DNA of 58,623 bases, taken from positions 1 to 58,623 of the forward strand of contig JAKTTS010000028.1 in assembly GCA_030560485.1 (NCBI GenBank), read 5' to 3'. The position numbers were made by a program, and so were the translations under genes. Origin of the DNA: Ascoidea tarda (nom. inval.). Its lineage: Eukaryota > Ascomycota > Saccharomycetes > Ascoideales > Ascoideaceae. Under the pieces are notes generated by a model, which was not told where the DNA came from, did not search any database, and saw only the letters and a program-made list of their open reading frames with translations. Below, piece after piece: positions 42,240-51,380 of this stretch (the first letter of the stretch is position 1; every line of letters begins with the position of its first letter).

Positions 42240-43931
42240 ATGTTTAATTTAATAACTAGAAATCCATGTTTCTACAGACCCCATAGTTCATTTATAAGAT
42301 TGAACTCTACTTTAATACCTCGTTTGTCAGATTTAGTCTCAAATCCTCCATCGTTCAATCAGAGTTTGAGAGTTAGAGGTTGGGTCAATAAAACTCGAAA
42401 ACATAAGAAAACTTCTTTCATAAATATCAGTGATGGTTCTCTTTCTCTGTGGGTTCAAATTGTGGTAGATAATGATTCAGTAGATCCTGATTTACTCAAA
42501 AATTTGAAAATTGGTTGCTCAATAGAAGTGGAAGGATACCTTGAAGATCTCAGTGACAAACTAAAAAAGAAATCGAAAGCTTCAAACGAAACAAACTCGG
42601 AAAATCAACCTAATGACCAGGCTGGTAGTCAATTAACAAAAGATTCCGAAAATCCATTTAATTCTAAAATTGAAAATATTAGTATTGTTTGCAGCAAGAA
42701 TGGAGTGGGTTTGATTGGTGGTGTTGATAACGATTATCCATTGGCAAATTTTAAACTTCTCAATGATTATATTAGATCTTTACCAACTTTAAAACATAGA
42801 ACTGGAAGAGTTGCTTCATTATTTAGACTTAGGTCTGCTTTGGATTACAGATTACATGAATTTTTCCAAAAAGAAAATTTTATAAAAACAAACCCTCCAT
42901 TAATTACAACTTCTAATTGTGAAGGTGGGTCTGAAATTTTTCAAATTGAGAGTGCTGCTAACATAAAAACTTTTCAAAAAGATGTATCTAAGTATATAAA
43001 AAAGTTTACACAAAATAAGGAAGCGAGTAAAGATGAAAGTGAATCGGTTAAAAAGTTAGAAACATTGGATGCAAAACCAAAGCTTTCTCATTTCTTCAAA
43101 GATGACTCATATTTAACTGTTTCTACCCAATTACACCTAGAAGCATTAAGTATGGGTCTTGGTAATGTTTGGACATTTTCACCATCTTTCAGAGCTGAAG
43201 AATCAGATACAAGAAGACATTTATCAGAATTTTGGATGTTAGAAGCTGAAATGGCCTTTATTACTGATGTCCGTCAATTGACTGATTTTTGTGAAAAAAT
43301 GTTGAAGTATTTAGCAAGAACAATAGTCGAAAATAAAACTGATCAGTTTATGATACTAGATGATCTATTTGGAGATCATTCCAGAAGAACTGATGAAGAA
43401 AAAGAAAGTGCATTAGCAGCCATCAATAAGGTCTACAGTTTAGAAAAGTTTCCTGTTGTAACATACACCGAAGCGATCAAAATATTGGAAAATTCGGATG
43501 AAGATTTCAAGTTTGGGAAACCTCAATGGGGAGATGATTTAAAATCTGAGCATGAAAAGTATTTGTGTGAAAAAGTTTACGACTCCCCAGTCTTTGTTAT
43601 CAACTATCCAAAGAAGCTTAAGCCATTCTACATGTCAGTTAACTCTGATAACAATACTGTGGCATGCTTTGATTTATTAGTTCCTGGTGTTGGAGAAATA
43701 ATAGGTGGGTCTATCAGAGAAGAAAATTACGACTTGCTCAAAGCTGAAATCACAAGAAGAAAGATGAAGGCGAAGGATCTCGAGTGGTACTTGGATCTTC
43801 GAAGATTCGGGAGCGTTCCGCACGGCGGCTTCGGTTTGGGGTTCGACAGATTGATTCGATACTTCGGGGCTGCCGGTAACATTCGGGATGTTATTCCGTT
43901 CCCCAGAGTTCAAGGAAAATGCCCAGCATAA
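42240..43931 (+). CDS. SLM5: Mitochondrial asparaginyl-tRNA synthetase
   Basis: Charges mitochondrial tRNA-Asn (class IIb synthetase). 563 residues. Residues 1-30 are basic and Ser-rich with no acidic residue, fitting a mitochondrial presequence. The OB-fold anticodon-binding domain follows (RVRGWVNKTRKHKKTSFINI), then the catalytic domain with motif 2 FRAEESDTRRHLSEFWMLEA near 315-334 and motif 3 HGGFGLGFDRLIRY near 527. TTSNCEGGSEIFQIE is the synthetase's Asn-type substrate loop region. A Lys/Ser/Glu insert occurs between the two domains (about 115-140). The last 190 bases, holding motif 3, are much richer in G+C than the rest (about 57% in 43801-43860). Only 81 bases separate its stop from the convergent GAF gene. 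Confidence 0.94.
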   Translation: MFNLITRNPCFYRPHSSFIRLNSTLIPRLSDLVSNPPSFNQSLRVRGWVNKTRKHKKTSFINISDGSLSLWVQIVVDNDSVDPDLLKNLKIGCSIEVEGYLEDLSDKLKKKSKASNETNSENQPNDQAGSQLTKDSENPFNSKIENISIVCSKNGVGLIGGVDNDYPLANFKLLNDYIRSLPTLKHRTGRVASLFRLRSALDYRLHEFFQKENFIKTNPPLITTSNCEGGSEIFQIESAANIKTFQKDVSKYIKKFTQNKEASKDESESVKKLETLDAKPKLSHFFKDDSYLTVSTQLHLEALSMGLGNVWTFSPSFRAEESDTRRHLSEFWMLEAEMAFITDVRQLTDFCEKMLKYLARTIVENKTDQFMILDDLFGDHSRRTDEEKESALAAINKVYSLEKFPVVTYTEAIKILENSDEDFKFGKPQWGDDLKSEHEKYLCEKVYDSPVFVINYPKKLKPFYMSVNSDNNTVACFDLLVPGVGEIIGGSIREENYDLLKAEITRRKMKAKDLEWYLDLRRFGSVPHGGFGLGFDRLIRYFGAAGNIRDVIPFPRVQGKCPA

Positions 43932-44012
43932 GGAGATAAACGTGTAAATAAATTATAATTCTTTTTGAGAATATTGTAAATATATTAGTTGAATAGATCG
44001 TACTTTTTTGTG

Positions 44013-45796
44013 CTAGTTTGTAATATATATCTTTCTGTAGATGCAGGCTGCTTCGAAAATCCCACTTATTTCATTTTCTGTGAGATTTCTATCATTTTCA
44101 TTAAAAGCTGCAACAAGAAACCCACCAGATCTGAGATACAATTCAATTGGTTTTTTGGAATTAATACTTTTCATATTTTTATTTTTTTCATCTATATGTA
44201 TTCGTTTCTTCCTAACCAATTTTGAAGGTAGTCTATGGAAGCACATGCAAACACCAGATGTAAATTTCACGTCAGAAGCTTTACTTTTGATCAATATTCC
44301 AAATTCTGAACTTAAAGACCTATAATAAATATTGGACTCATTAAATTTGTCATCAAATGGAGTGGTACAATGACTTCCCAAAACTTTTGTAATAACTTTT
44401 TCTTTATCGATTCTTTGAAGTTGATTTGCAAATTTAAAATTTTCAGCATCAATATTATTTTCGACAGGAAAGCAATTTGAGGGGATTTGATAGGTTTCAG
44501 CAATTCTAATTTCCATTATGAAAGCATAACTTATGGAAAATGTTTTGCAATAGTGTTCACATAATAGATTAGCGGCAAATTTGATTTGACCAGCATCAAA
44601 TAATAGTTTCCAAACTTTTTTAGCTTCAATTTCTTGATTAGTTATTTGAGACTTGCTCAACCTAAAATTATGATTTTGAGAATATTGACTACCTGAACCA
44701 TCTTTTTCAAAGACAGGAACATTAGTCAATAGCTTTGTGAGTTTATAACTTGTTGGTCTTCCAATTTTATTGATTAATTTTTCACTATTTGAAGATGGTT
44801 TTAGACAATTTTGATTTAATTTATTACTAGTTATTGGATTGAAGGGTGAATTTAAAATTTCCATTACCTCTTGAGCTAAATTTTTTAATAAGGATAATTG
44901 GTTTTGGTCAAATTCATATCTTGGAAAGACATCAAATATTGAAAATACGCCAATTGGAATACCCAATTTACTCAATAATGGGACACCAACGTAAAACTTG
45001 ATATTGGGCATACCTTTTACAAAGGGGTTATTTTCAAATCTCCAATCCTTAGTGGCATCTAATAATAAGAAATGGTCTAACGATAAAAGAGCATGAGCAT
45101 CAATTGATATGCTTCTAGGACATTCAGTGATACCAAAGGAGTGTTGGTATTTAACAATTTGTCTCTTTTGATCGATTAAAGATATTGAAGCACCAAAGCA
45201 TTGGAAATTTCTACAAGCATTAGAGATCAACTTTGTGAATTTTTTTGTATCTTTCCATTGTTCATAATCCATGTAGTTGTGAACTAATCTTAGTCTAATT
45301 GATTCATTATAACTCTCTGGAGGTTTCATTAAACCAATCCCATGAAAACATGGAGGACAGGGCACTGAGGATAAATTCCATTTTCCTTTGCTATAAGCAT
45401 CTAAAAAATGAGCTGTTGTCAATGGAGCTGAGCTGATTATTGAGTTTTGAGTATTCGGAAACCCAGATTTTTGATTTTTGTATACCAAAACCGGTGAATG
45501 AGATGGATTACTGAGACTAAACCAATTAAATAAATTATTAAGAATCAAAAATTAAAAGAAAATTGATAAAGGTTAAAGATGCTCTTGTTAGTCAAACCAA
45601 TTGCTAATAAAGGCAAAAGATAGATGGTGTTAGGTGGTAGATACAAAGTTCTCCTCGAGCTTTCACTTGAATTTTGGGTGGAGGACTCAATGATTTTCTT
45701 CTTAAATGGAGATCGAACATCCTTCTCTTTAAACGTGGATCCTGTGGATCTCCCTGATCTCTCATTCCCAGCAGTGGTATTGGAGTGCCTTGTCAT
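44013..45796 (-). CDS. GAF-domain protein, two exons
   Basis: Exon 1 runs from ATG at 45796 to 45645 (Ser/Thr-rich, ending SSESSRRT); the intron is 45644-45517 (128 bases, donor GTATCT, branch GACTAAC, acceptor TTTAG); exon 2 is 45516-44013. The junction is phase 2 and the spliced product has 551 residues. Without splicing, exon 2 has no upstream ATG, only a TTG after a stop, which supports the intron. Residues about 95-250 resemble a GAF domain: RLRLVHNYMDYEQWKD, FQCFGASISLIDQKRQIVKY, RSISIDAHALLSLDHFLLLD and FYVGVPLLSKLGIPIGVFSI. GAF domains bind small molecules or cyclic nucleotides and also occur in two-component proteins. No kinase or cyclase domain follows; the C-terminal half is unassigned. 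Confidence 0.8.
45517..45644 (-). other. Intron of the GAF-domain gene
   Basis: Donor GTATCT (weaker than GTATGT), branch GACTAAC, acceptor TTTAG. Phase 2 on both sides. Confidence 0.7.
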
Positions 45797-46149
45797 CTCA
45801 AGAACAAAAGCAGATAAAAATAAGCAGGCTAATAATGTAAAATATAGCGAAATTTCATGAGCAGGTAGGAACCAAAAAGAAAAGCCAAACTCAGCACAGT
45901 CGCCCCCCAGAAGCCTTAATATACTCCGCAACAAAAGACCTCTCCTGGTGTAACGCAAACGAAGAGTGCTTCTTCTGCTGCTTCTGCTGCCATTTTTTTG
46001 TGCGACCCAAAAAGTGGTGCGAGACCACACGGACGGATCGCCTTCCGTCGCCAAACTAATGTGGGCTTTGTTTATATATATATATATATATTTCACCTTC
46101 AAGAAACAACCATCAGCTCTCTTCACGACCTTATTCCTTCTGCAATTCA
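45797..46149. promoter_or_regulatory. Divergent promoter of the GAF gene and PIF1, with a TA run
   Basis: 353 bases between two divergent starts. A pure TA repeat (nine units) at 46073-46090 lies about 60 bases before the PIF1 ATG and may serve as TATA element. The remainder is GC-richer than the genes on either side. Confidence 0.55.
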
Positions 46150-48357
46150 ATGGCACATCACAAGCTCATCACCACCAAGAGAAACAGCAATGCGCTGGCT
46201 AAGAAGCAGCTGAGTCTCGAGTTGTTTTTCAACTTCAAACCCAAACCCATAAAATCCAATATTTCTATGCTGTATTCTCGGAATACTTCTCAGAATACTC
46301 GACTGACAATAGCTCAACAGTCATCTGTTTCTGCCTCAAAAAAAGACGAGTCTCTGACTAGTGGTTCTAGTTTTTATTCCCAAGAGCTGTTTAACTTCCG
46401 ATCCTTTGTTCAAACAACTCAGGACTTGAACGACGGTTTCAGTGAGGAACTAGATGATGAGTTAATAGTTCTTTCTGAAAGAAAGCCATCCAATTTAACA
46501 AACTGCAAATCCCTAGCTCCACAAAGACTTGAAAAAATTAATAAGAAAATTGAACTGAAAAAATCTTCAGGTGTTGTCAATCTCTATAACAGTTACCAAA
46601 AATCTTCCATCGAGTCGAATAGTTTAAAGCTGAAAACTAACAATTACATTGATTCTGCCTCAGAAAACGCTTCGGTTTATAAATCTGCCTCACTATACCC
46701 TAATACCACCCTAAAAAAAAGAAAACTAGATAACGCTGATTTGGCGTCTATCTACGATGGTTTAACAACCTCGAGGAAAAAGAAGTCCTTAAATTTTCTG
46801 TCTCAAAATTTAAAGAAATCATCAAAATCATCAACATTAACACCTCAATCAAATGAAGTCGTACTTAGTGAAGAACAACAAAAAGTGATAAAATTGGTGA
46901 TGCAAGGAAATAATGTTTTCTTTACTGGTCCTGCTGGAACAGGTAAATCTTTGCTTTTAAGAAAATTGATACAGTTATTGTATGAAAAATATGGTAGGCT
47001 AAGAGTAGCTGTAACTGCTTCCACAGGATTAGCTGCTTTAAATATAGAAGGCCAGACTTTGCACCGTTTTTCTGGAATTGGTCTTGGTAAAGGTACTGTG
47101 GATTCTTTATACAAAAAAGTTATTAAATCTCAACCGGCTAAACAGCGTTGGCTAAGCACAAAGGCCCTTGTTATTGACGAAATTTCAATGGTTGACGGTG
47201 ATTTATTTTCTAAATTGTGTGACTTGGGTCAACGTATTAGAGGAAACAATAAGCCCTTTGGTGGAATTCAAATTGTTTTAACTGGAGATTTTCTTCAATT
47301 GCCACCAGTACCTGATAATAATGCTTCATATAATGCGAGAGAAAAACCTCTTTATTGCTTTCAATCTTCTAAGTGGAAAAACATAATTACGAGAACAATC
47401 TTATTAACAAAGGTTTTCCGTCAACAAGGCGATCATGATCTAATTAATATGTTGAATTGCATTAGAACTGCACAATTAAACCCTGAATTAATCGAAAAAT
47501 TCCAGTACTTGAAAAGACCTGTTGAATATAAAGATGGAATACAGCCAACGGAGTTATTTCCAACAAGAAGAGAAGTGGAGCAGGCGAATCAGCTCAGGCT
47601 TTCTAGTTTACCTGGTAAAGCATTTACTTTTGAAGCTTCAGATGTAGTTGATCAAAAATATGAATATTTGAGAAAAAATTTAGATAATGTCATGGCGGTT
47701 AAATCATTGGTTTTAAAAGAAGATGCACAAGTGATGTGCCTTAAAAATAAAGCAGATGATGTGGTCAATGGATCATTGGGTACAATTATTTGTTTTACAA
47801 CCAAACTTTTGCAAGTAAAATTTGTTGAAATACTCAATATTGATTTTGAATATTTAAATGAAAATCAGTTGAAATTGGTTCGTGTTTTAAACTCATGTAT
47901 TGGGGTAGGGACGATAAATCCCAAAACACAGGAGGAAATTCTGAATTTAATTGCCAAAACAAGGAATACCAATTCAGAAATAAAGCTGTTGCTTCGTATA
48001 ATTCAAAATGAGAGTACAGCTTCAATTGCACCATTGGTCAAATTTGAGAAACAAACATTATTGATTGAAAAAGAAGAGTTTACAATCGAATTCAATAACC
48101 CTAAAACTTCTTTAACTAGAGTGCAATTGCCGTTGTTGTTATCATGGGCGATTTCAATCCATAAAGCTCAAGGACAAACATTAGATCGAGTTAAAGTTGA
48201 TTTAGATAGGATATTTGAAAAAGGACAGGTTTATGTTGCATTATCAAGAGCAGTTTCAAGCAAGAGATTACAAGTTTTAAATTTTAAGCCAAATAAAATC
48301 ATAGCGAGTGATGATGTGACGGAATTTTATAAGAGTTTAGAAAAATTTAACCATTAG
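46150..48357 (+). CDS. PIF1: Pif1/Rrm3-family 5'-3' DNA helicase
   Basis: Unwinds DNA 5' to 3', helps forks pass obstacles, and acts at telomeres and mitochondrial DNA. 735 residues from the first ATG. The helicase core starts near 240: Walker A GPAGTGKS near 260, then TASTGLAALNIEGQTLHRFSG, the DEAD-like LVIDEISMVDGDLF near 340, GGIQIVLTGDFLQLPPV and the late motif LLLSWAISIHKAQGQTLDRV. The N-terminal 230 residues are divergent. At residues 20-27 there is a fit to a PCNA-binding box, Q-x-x-L-x-x-F-F, as in Rrm3. A second in-frame Met is at residue 40. The core is of the Pif1 type, but the N-terminal box points to Rrm3; only one such gene is visible here, so the symbol marks the family. Confidence 0.93.
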   Translation: MAHHKLITTKRNSNALAKKQLSLELFFNFKPKPIKSNISMLYSRNTSQNTRLTIAQQSSVSASKKDESLTSGSSFYSQELFNFRSFVQTTQDLNDGFSEELDDELIVLSERKPSNLTNCKSLAPQRLEKINKKIELKKSSGVVNLYNSYQKSSIESNSLKLKTNNYIDSASENASVYKSASLYPNTTLKKRKLDNADLASIYDGLTTSRKKKSLNFLSQNLKKSSKSSTLTPQSNEVVLSEEQQKVIKLVMQGNNVFFTGPAGTGKSLLLRKLIQLLYEKYGRLRVAVTASTGLAALNIEGQTLHRFSGIGLGKGTVDSLYKKVIKSQPAKQRWLSTKALVIDEISMVDGDLFSKLCDLGQRIRGNNKPFGGIQIVLTGDFLQLPPVPDNNASYNAREKPLYCFQSSKWKNIITRTILLTKVFRQQGDHDLINMLNCIRTAQLNPELIEKFQYLKRPVEYKDGIQPTELFPTRREVEQANQLRLSSLPGKAFTFEASDVVDQKYEYLRKNLDNVMAVKSLVLKEDAQVMCLKNKADDVVNGSLGTIICFTTKLLQVKFVEILNIDFEYLNENQLKLVRVLNSCIGVGTINPKTQEEILNLIAKTRNTNSEIKLLLRIIQNESTASIAPLVKFEKQTLLIEKEEFTIEFNNPKTSLTRVQLPLLLSWAISIHKAQGQTLDRVKVDLDRIFEKGQVYVALSRAVSSKRLQVLNFKPNKIIASDDVTEFYKSLEKFNH

Positions 48358-48475
48358 ATGATATAGTATAATAGCATGGATAGTGTATTATAGCGTTGTA
48401 TTATAGCGTATCATGGCATAGCATAAAGTATCATAGTATAGTATAGTGTAGTATGATATATGATAAGAAATGATA
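48358..48475. repeat. Degenerate TAGTATAG-type repeat between convergent genes
   Basis: A run of related words such as TATTATAGCG, TATCATGGCATAG and AGTATAGTATAGTG just after the helicase stop. No coding potential seen. Confidence 0.6.
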
Positions 48476-48562
48476 TGATAAACAGATGAAAAAATCTACA
48501 ATTATAAAATTGTTATGTGTAAATTATAGATTAACTATTAAAGCTTGAGTGGTTGATTGAAA

Positions 48563-49526
48563 TCATTTTTTATCCTTTGTACTGCTTTCTTCATCAACTT
48601 TTTCTAAAGGAGTTGAATTTTTGGCAGCGGCTAATGCAGCAGCTCTTTCTTGTCTTGCTCTTTCATCTTCTAAAGAAAGACGCAAGGCCAATTCTAATTC
48701 AGGGTCAGCACCATCACCAAAATTGAGGAAATCATCGCCATCCATTGTGTAATTGTTTGCGTTGTCAGAGATAATTGGGGAAGTTTTAACAGCATCATAT
48801 AGTAAATTTGGACCAACTGGAACAGAAACAATATGGCTGTTGTCATGGTTGTTGACTGTAGAAATGAATTTTTCTAGTTTAGGATCATCTAGAGATTCTT
48901 CGCCGAAACATATAAAGTCAACAGCTATGTTATTTTTTTTCATTCTTTTAGCCAATTTTTCTAATTCTCTTTGGGTGTTATTAACGGGACTACCAACAAA
49001 GACTATTATTCTTTGTTGTTGAGATTTATTTTCACGATGTTTTAAAACTAAAGCAGCAACTTGAATACCTGTCGTCAATTGAGAAGTTCCATGAATTTTG
49101 GTTTCATGAATTCCTGCACGTATTTTACCGAGATCATTTGTTAAAGTGCTTAAAACTTGAGGACCTTGGCCGGCCATTGCCAATAAACCAACAGTGCTTT
49201 CTGGGTTTGAATCAGTCTTTGCGTGAAAAATAAAATCTACAGTTTCAAGCTGAGCTTCGAATCTTGTTGGAAAGTAATCACCATTTCTCATGTGTTCTGA
49301 GTTATCAATTCTAGAAAAAACAACAAAAATTAAATAAAAGAAAATAAACAAATCCAATGTATCAAAAGAAATGCAGTCGACTATCGGAATTCATTTATAG
49401 TGTTTTTTTCCAGATATTAGTAGTTGATCAGTAAATGTTAGTAGCAAATCCCAAAATAGATGCAATTGAGACAGAGCGAAGAGAAGGGAGGTATACCTAC
49501 ACTATCATAGTAGCTTCAAGAACCAT
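48563..49526 (-). CDS. RPN10: Proteasome ubiquitin receptor Rpn10, two exons
   Basis: A 19S proteasome subunit that binds polyubiquitin and holds lid and base together. Exon 1 runs from 49526 to 49501 and encodes MVLEATMIV up to a GTAGGT donor. The intron is 49500-49311 (190 bases) with acceptor TTTTTTCTAG. Exon 2 begins at 49310 and continues IDNSEHMRNGDYFPTRFEAQ. The junction is phase 2 and the protein has 257 residues. The joined start matches S. cerevisiae Rpn10 (MVLEATVLVIDNSE). It has a VWA domain at about 1-190 with VGLLAMAGQGP and IVFVGSPV, then one ubiquitin-interacting motif, DPELELALRLSLEDE, and an Ala/Glu/Lys tail. A TACTAAC lies 124 bases from the acceptor and another AG comes first, so the acceptor choice is inferred from homology. 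Confidence 0.94.
49311..49500 (-). other. RPN10 intron with an unused proximal AG
   Basis: Donor GTAGGT, branch TACTAAC at 49441-49435, proximal AG at about 49382-49381, functional-looking T-rich acceptor ending at 49311. The proximal AG would lead to a stop within six codons. Confidence 0.7.
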
Positions 49527-49851
49527 TTTGAACGTGTGCTTTCTGAATTGTCGTCTGGAGCTGCGTGGGAAGAAGAGATTGTGTAGAACAGAAGAAGGAC
49601 CTGGATATATACCTGTATCCACCAGGCACTTTTCGTTCGAAGTGGCAACACTTAACACTTCCTCTCTGCATCTCACGCATTACCCGGCCCACGCAAAAGC
49701 AACCGCAGAAACGGCGCCGTGCTTATGTTTATGTTTTGTGATGGAGTGATAGAGATGAGAAGGCACTTTGGAAATGCTCTGCTAGCAACTAGCAATTCTT
49801 CTGCTGGATCTTCTGCTGGACCTTCTGTCGGATCTTCTGCTCAAGAGGCAA
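49527..49851. promoter_or_regulatory. RPN10 promoter with a proteasome-element-like site
   Basis: 325 bases, GC-richer than the genes. AGTGGCAAC at 49641-49649, about 115 bases upstream of the RPN10 ATG, resembles the Rpn4-bound element GGTGGCAAA of S. cerevisiae proteasome genes. Repeated TCTTCTGCTGGA-like words occur at 49796-49840, next to the end of NBL1. Confidence 0.45.
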
Positions 49852-50413
49852 CTACTTCTGAATCCCCTTCTGCGTCTTGCTTATGCGCTGGTCCTTTGCG
49901 CTTCTCAACCGCAGTCTGATCCCCTCATTGTTTCCAGTGTTACTGAGCTGAGTCTGGTTGTTCGAAAGCTGGATGTGAGGTAGCTTCTGTCTCGTTTGAC
50001 GTCTAGGGTGTCTTTGGATGCCATTTCTATTTTGAAACCGGCTATTCTGATGCACAGACATTGTTTTCTGATGAATGAGATTCTGTTTCAAGTTCCTTAT
50101 ATCGGCGATTAACGTTGCAAAATTTATTTGTTTTGTTCTCTCAAGCTGGATTATGTCTTTGATCTTCAACGATTTGAACTCGTTTGGAATACGGTTCAAT
50201 CTGTATTTCAATCTTTCCTCCAAATTATCTGCAATCTCTTGATACTCTCTGGCCATTGCCTTTTTTCTTTCGCTGACTACCCACAACAGTAACGAATTGT
50301 GGTTAATATCATTTCTCTCTTACATTTCGCGCATTGAACAATGAAAACATACTATTGAGCTCCAATCTCTCAGCCAACTTATTTCGTTGCTCGGGGGTAA
50401 ACTTATTCGCCAT
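49852..50413 (-). CDS. NBL1: Borealin-like chromosomal passenger subunit (Nbl1), two exons
   Basis: Nbl1 joins Bir1 and Sli15 in the three-helix bundle that brings Aurora B (Ipl1) to centromeres. Exon 1 (50413-50353) encodes MANKFTPEQRNKLAERLELN; the intron is 50352-50277 (76 bases, donor GTATGT, branch TATTAAC, acceptor GGGTAG); exon 2 (50276-49852) continues SERKKAMAREYQEIADNL and then EERLKYRLNRIPNEFKSLKI, matching the borealin N-terminal helix where L-x-R-I/L-P-x-x-x-x-x-x-x-I/L/W is typical. Phase 1 junction; 161 residues in all, about twice the S. cerevisiae protein, whose gene also has an intron. The extra C-terminal 85 residues are Gln/Asn/Arg-rich and unassigned. Family call is by pattern, without alignment. 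Confidence 0.78.
50277..50352 (-). other. NBL1 intron
   Basis: 76 bases, donor GTATGT, branch-like TATTAAC at 50308-50302, acceptor GGGTAG. Phase 1 on both sides. Confidence 0.75.
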
Positions 50414-50734
50414 GATCTAGCCTGTGTCGTGCTCCAAACAATCTGTGTCACCAACAGTCCAGTTATCACTTACAGCTCCAGCGTTTGTTTACCTCAAAGT
50501 CTCCAAAAGGTCCAAAACCGGTTGTCTGAAACTCTGTGCTTTGTCACGTGTGGCGGCGGTTGCATTTCTCTGATTTGTCACTGAAAATGCATCATTGGAA
50601 AGGCTTTTAATGCTCTTCCAGTTCACCTCAAGAGCATTAAATAATCTTCTTGTCTTGCCTGTAAATTTCACTTAGATCTTGTCTATTTTGTAAATAATAT
50701 AAGCTTAAAGTATTAATCATTCTTTTTTTTCATC
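50414..50734. promoter_or_regulatory. Divergent promoter of NBL1 and TIM8
   Basis: 321 bases. The NBL1-proximal half is GC-richer; the TIM8-proximal part is AT-rich with a T run 5-12 bases before the TIM8 ATG. GTCACGTG at 50537-50544 contains the E-box core CACGTG, bound in yeasts by Cbf1 or Pho4 type factors. Confidence 0.5.
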
Positions 50735-51112
50735 ATGTCAGAACTAGCCGTTGGTTTGGAGACTTTGGACGCCAACTCCAAAAAGGAAATGATGCAGTGG
50801 TTAGAAGCTGAAAGATCCAAATCAAAAGTTCAATCTGCAATTCATAATTTTACTGATATGTGTTTTAAAAAGTGCATTTTTAAAATTGATTCTGGTGAAT
50901 TATCCTCAAATGAAGAAAGTTGCTTAAGTGGCTGCTTGAACAGATTCTTAGATACTAATATTAAAATTGTCAAGGGGTATGTTATATTGTTCATTAATCA
51001 TAAAGCTCATTATGCAATTTCATTTTCAGATTAAATTTTCATTTTGTTCATTATACTAACCACTTTTCCTTTTTTTTTATTGCTATTTAGTCTTCAAAGT
51101 GTTCAAAAATAA
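50735..51112 (+). CDS. TIM8: Small Tim chaperone Tim8, two exons
   Basis: Works with Tim13 in the mitochondrial intermembrane space, guarding hydrophobic precursors on their way to the inner membrane. Exon 1 is 50735-50976; intron 50977-51090 (donor GTATGT, branch TACTAAC at 51054-51060, pyrimidine tract, acceptor TATTTAG); exon 2 is 51091-51112 and adds only LQSVQK after a split Gly. The spliced protein has 87 residues, the same as S. cerevisiae Tim8. Twin CX3C motifs CFKKC (43-47) and CLSGC (63-67) form the two disulfides used by the Mia40 pathway. NRFLDTNIKIVKG and the final LQ match the family. Without splicing the frame would run on to 51034 with an unrelated tail. Confidence 0.96.
50977..51090 (+). 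other. TIM8 intron near the 3' end of the gene
   Basis: 114 bases, donor GTATGT, perfect TACTAAC, T-rich tract and TTTAG acceptor. Phase 2. It is the only intron in the window located at a gene's end. Confidence 0.9.
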
Positions 51113-51380
51113 GCTTTGCTTTGATTTACTTTAAAATGTCTTATATTTTTCATTAATATATACTATAGAAAGTTTTGTAAATAATTATAATAATAATTTA
51201 TTCATTTATCAATCACAAACTCTTCATGGTTTCTTAAAATTAAAAAATAAATAAAAACAAATGATAACTGAAAAAATGAAATATAAAGAAAAAAAGTATC
51301 TATACACAATTAGATCTCCATTATATCAATTCAACTCAACTATCAACTAGCATTCCTATATTTTTGACCCATAATACTCA

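Noticed and set aside
45545-46156. 203-codon minus-strand frame ending before the GAF gene
   Set aside because: Only its part from the ATG at 45796 to the splice donor at 45645 is kept, as exon 1 of the GAF gene; the rest starts at GTG and covers the promoter and intron.
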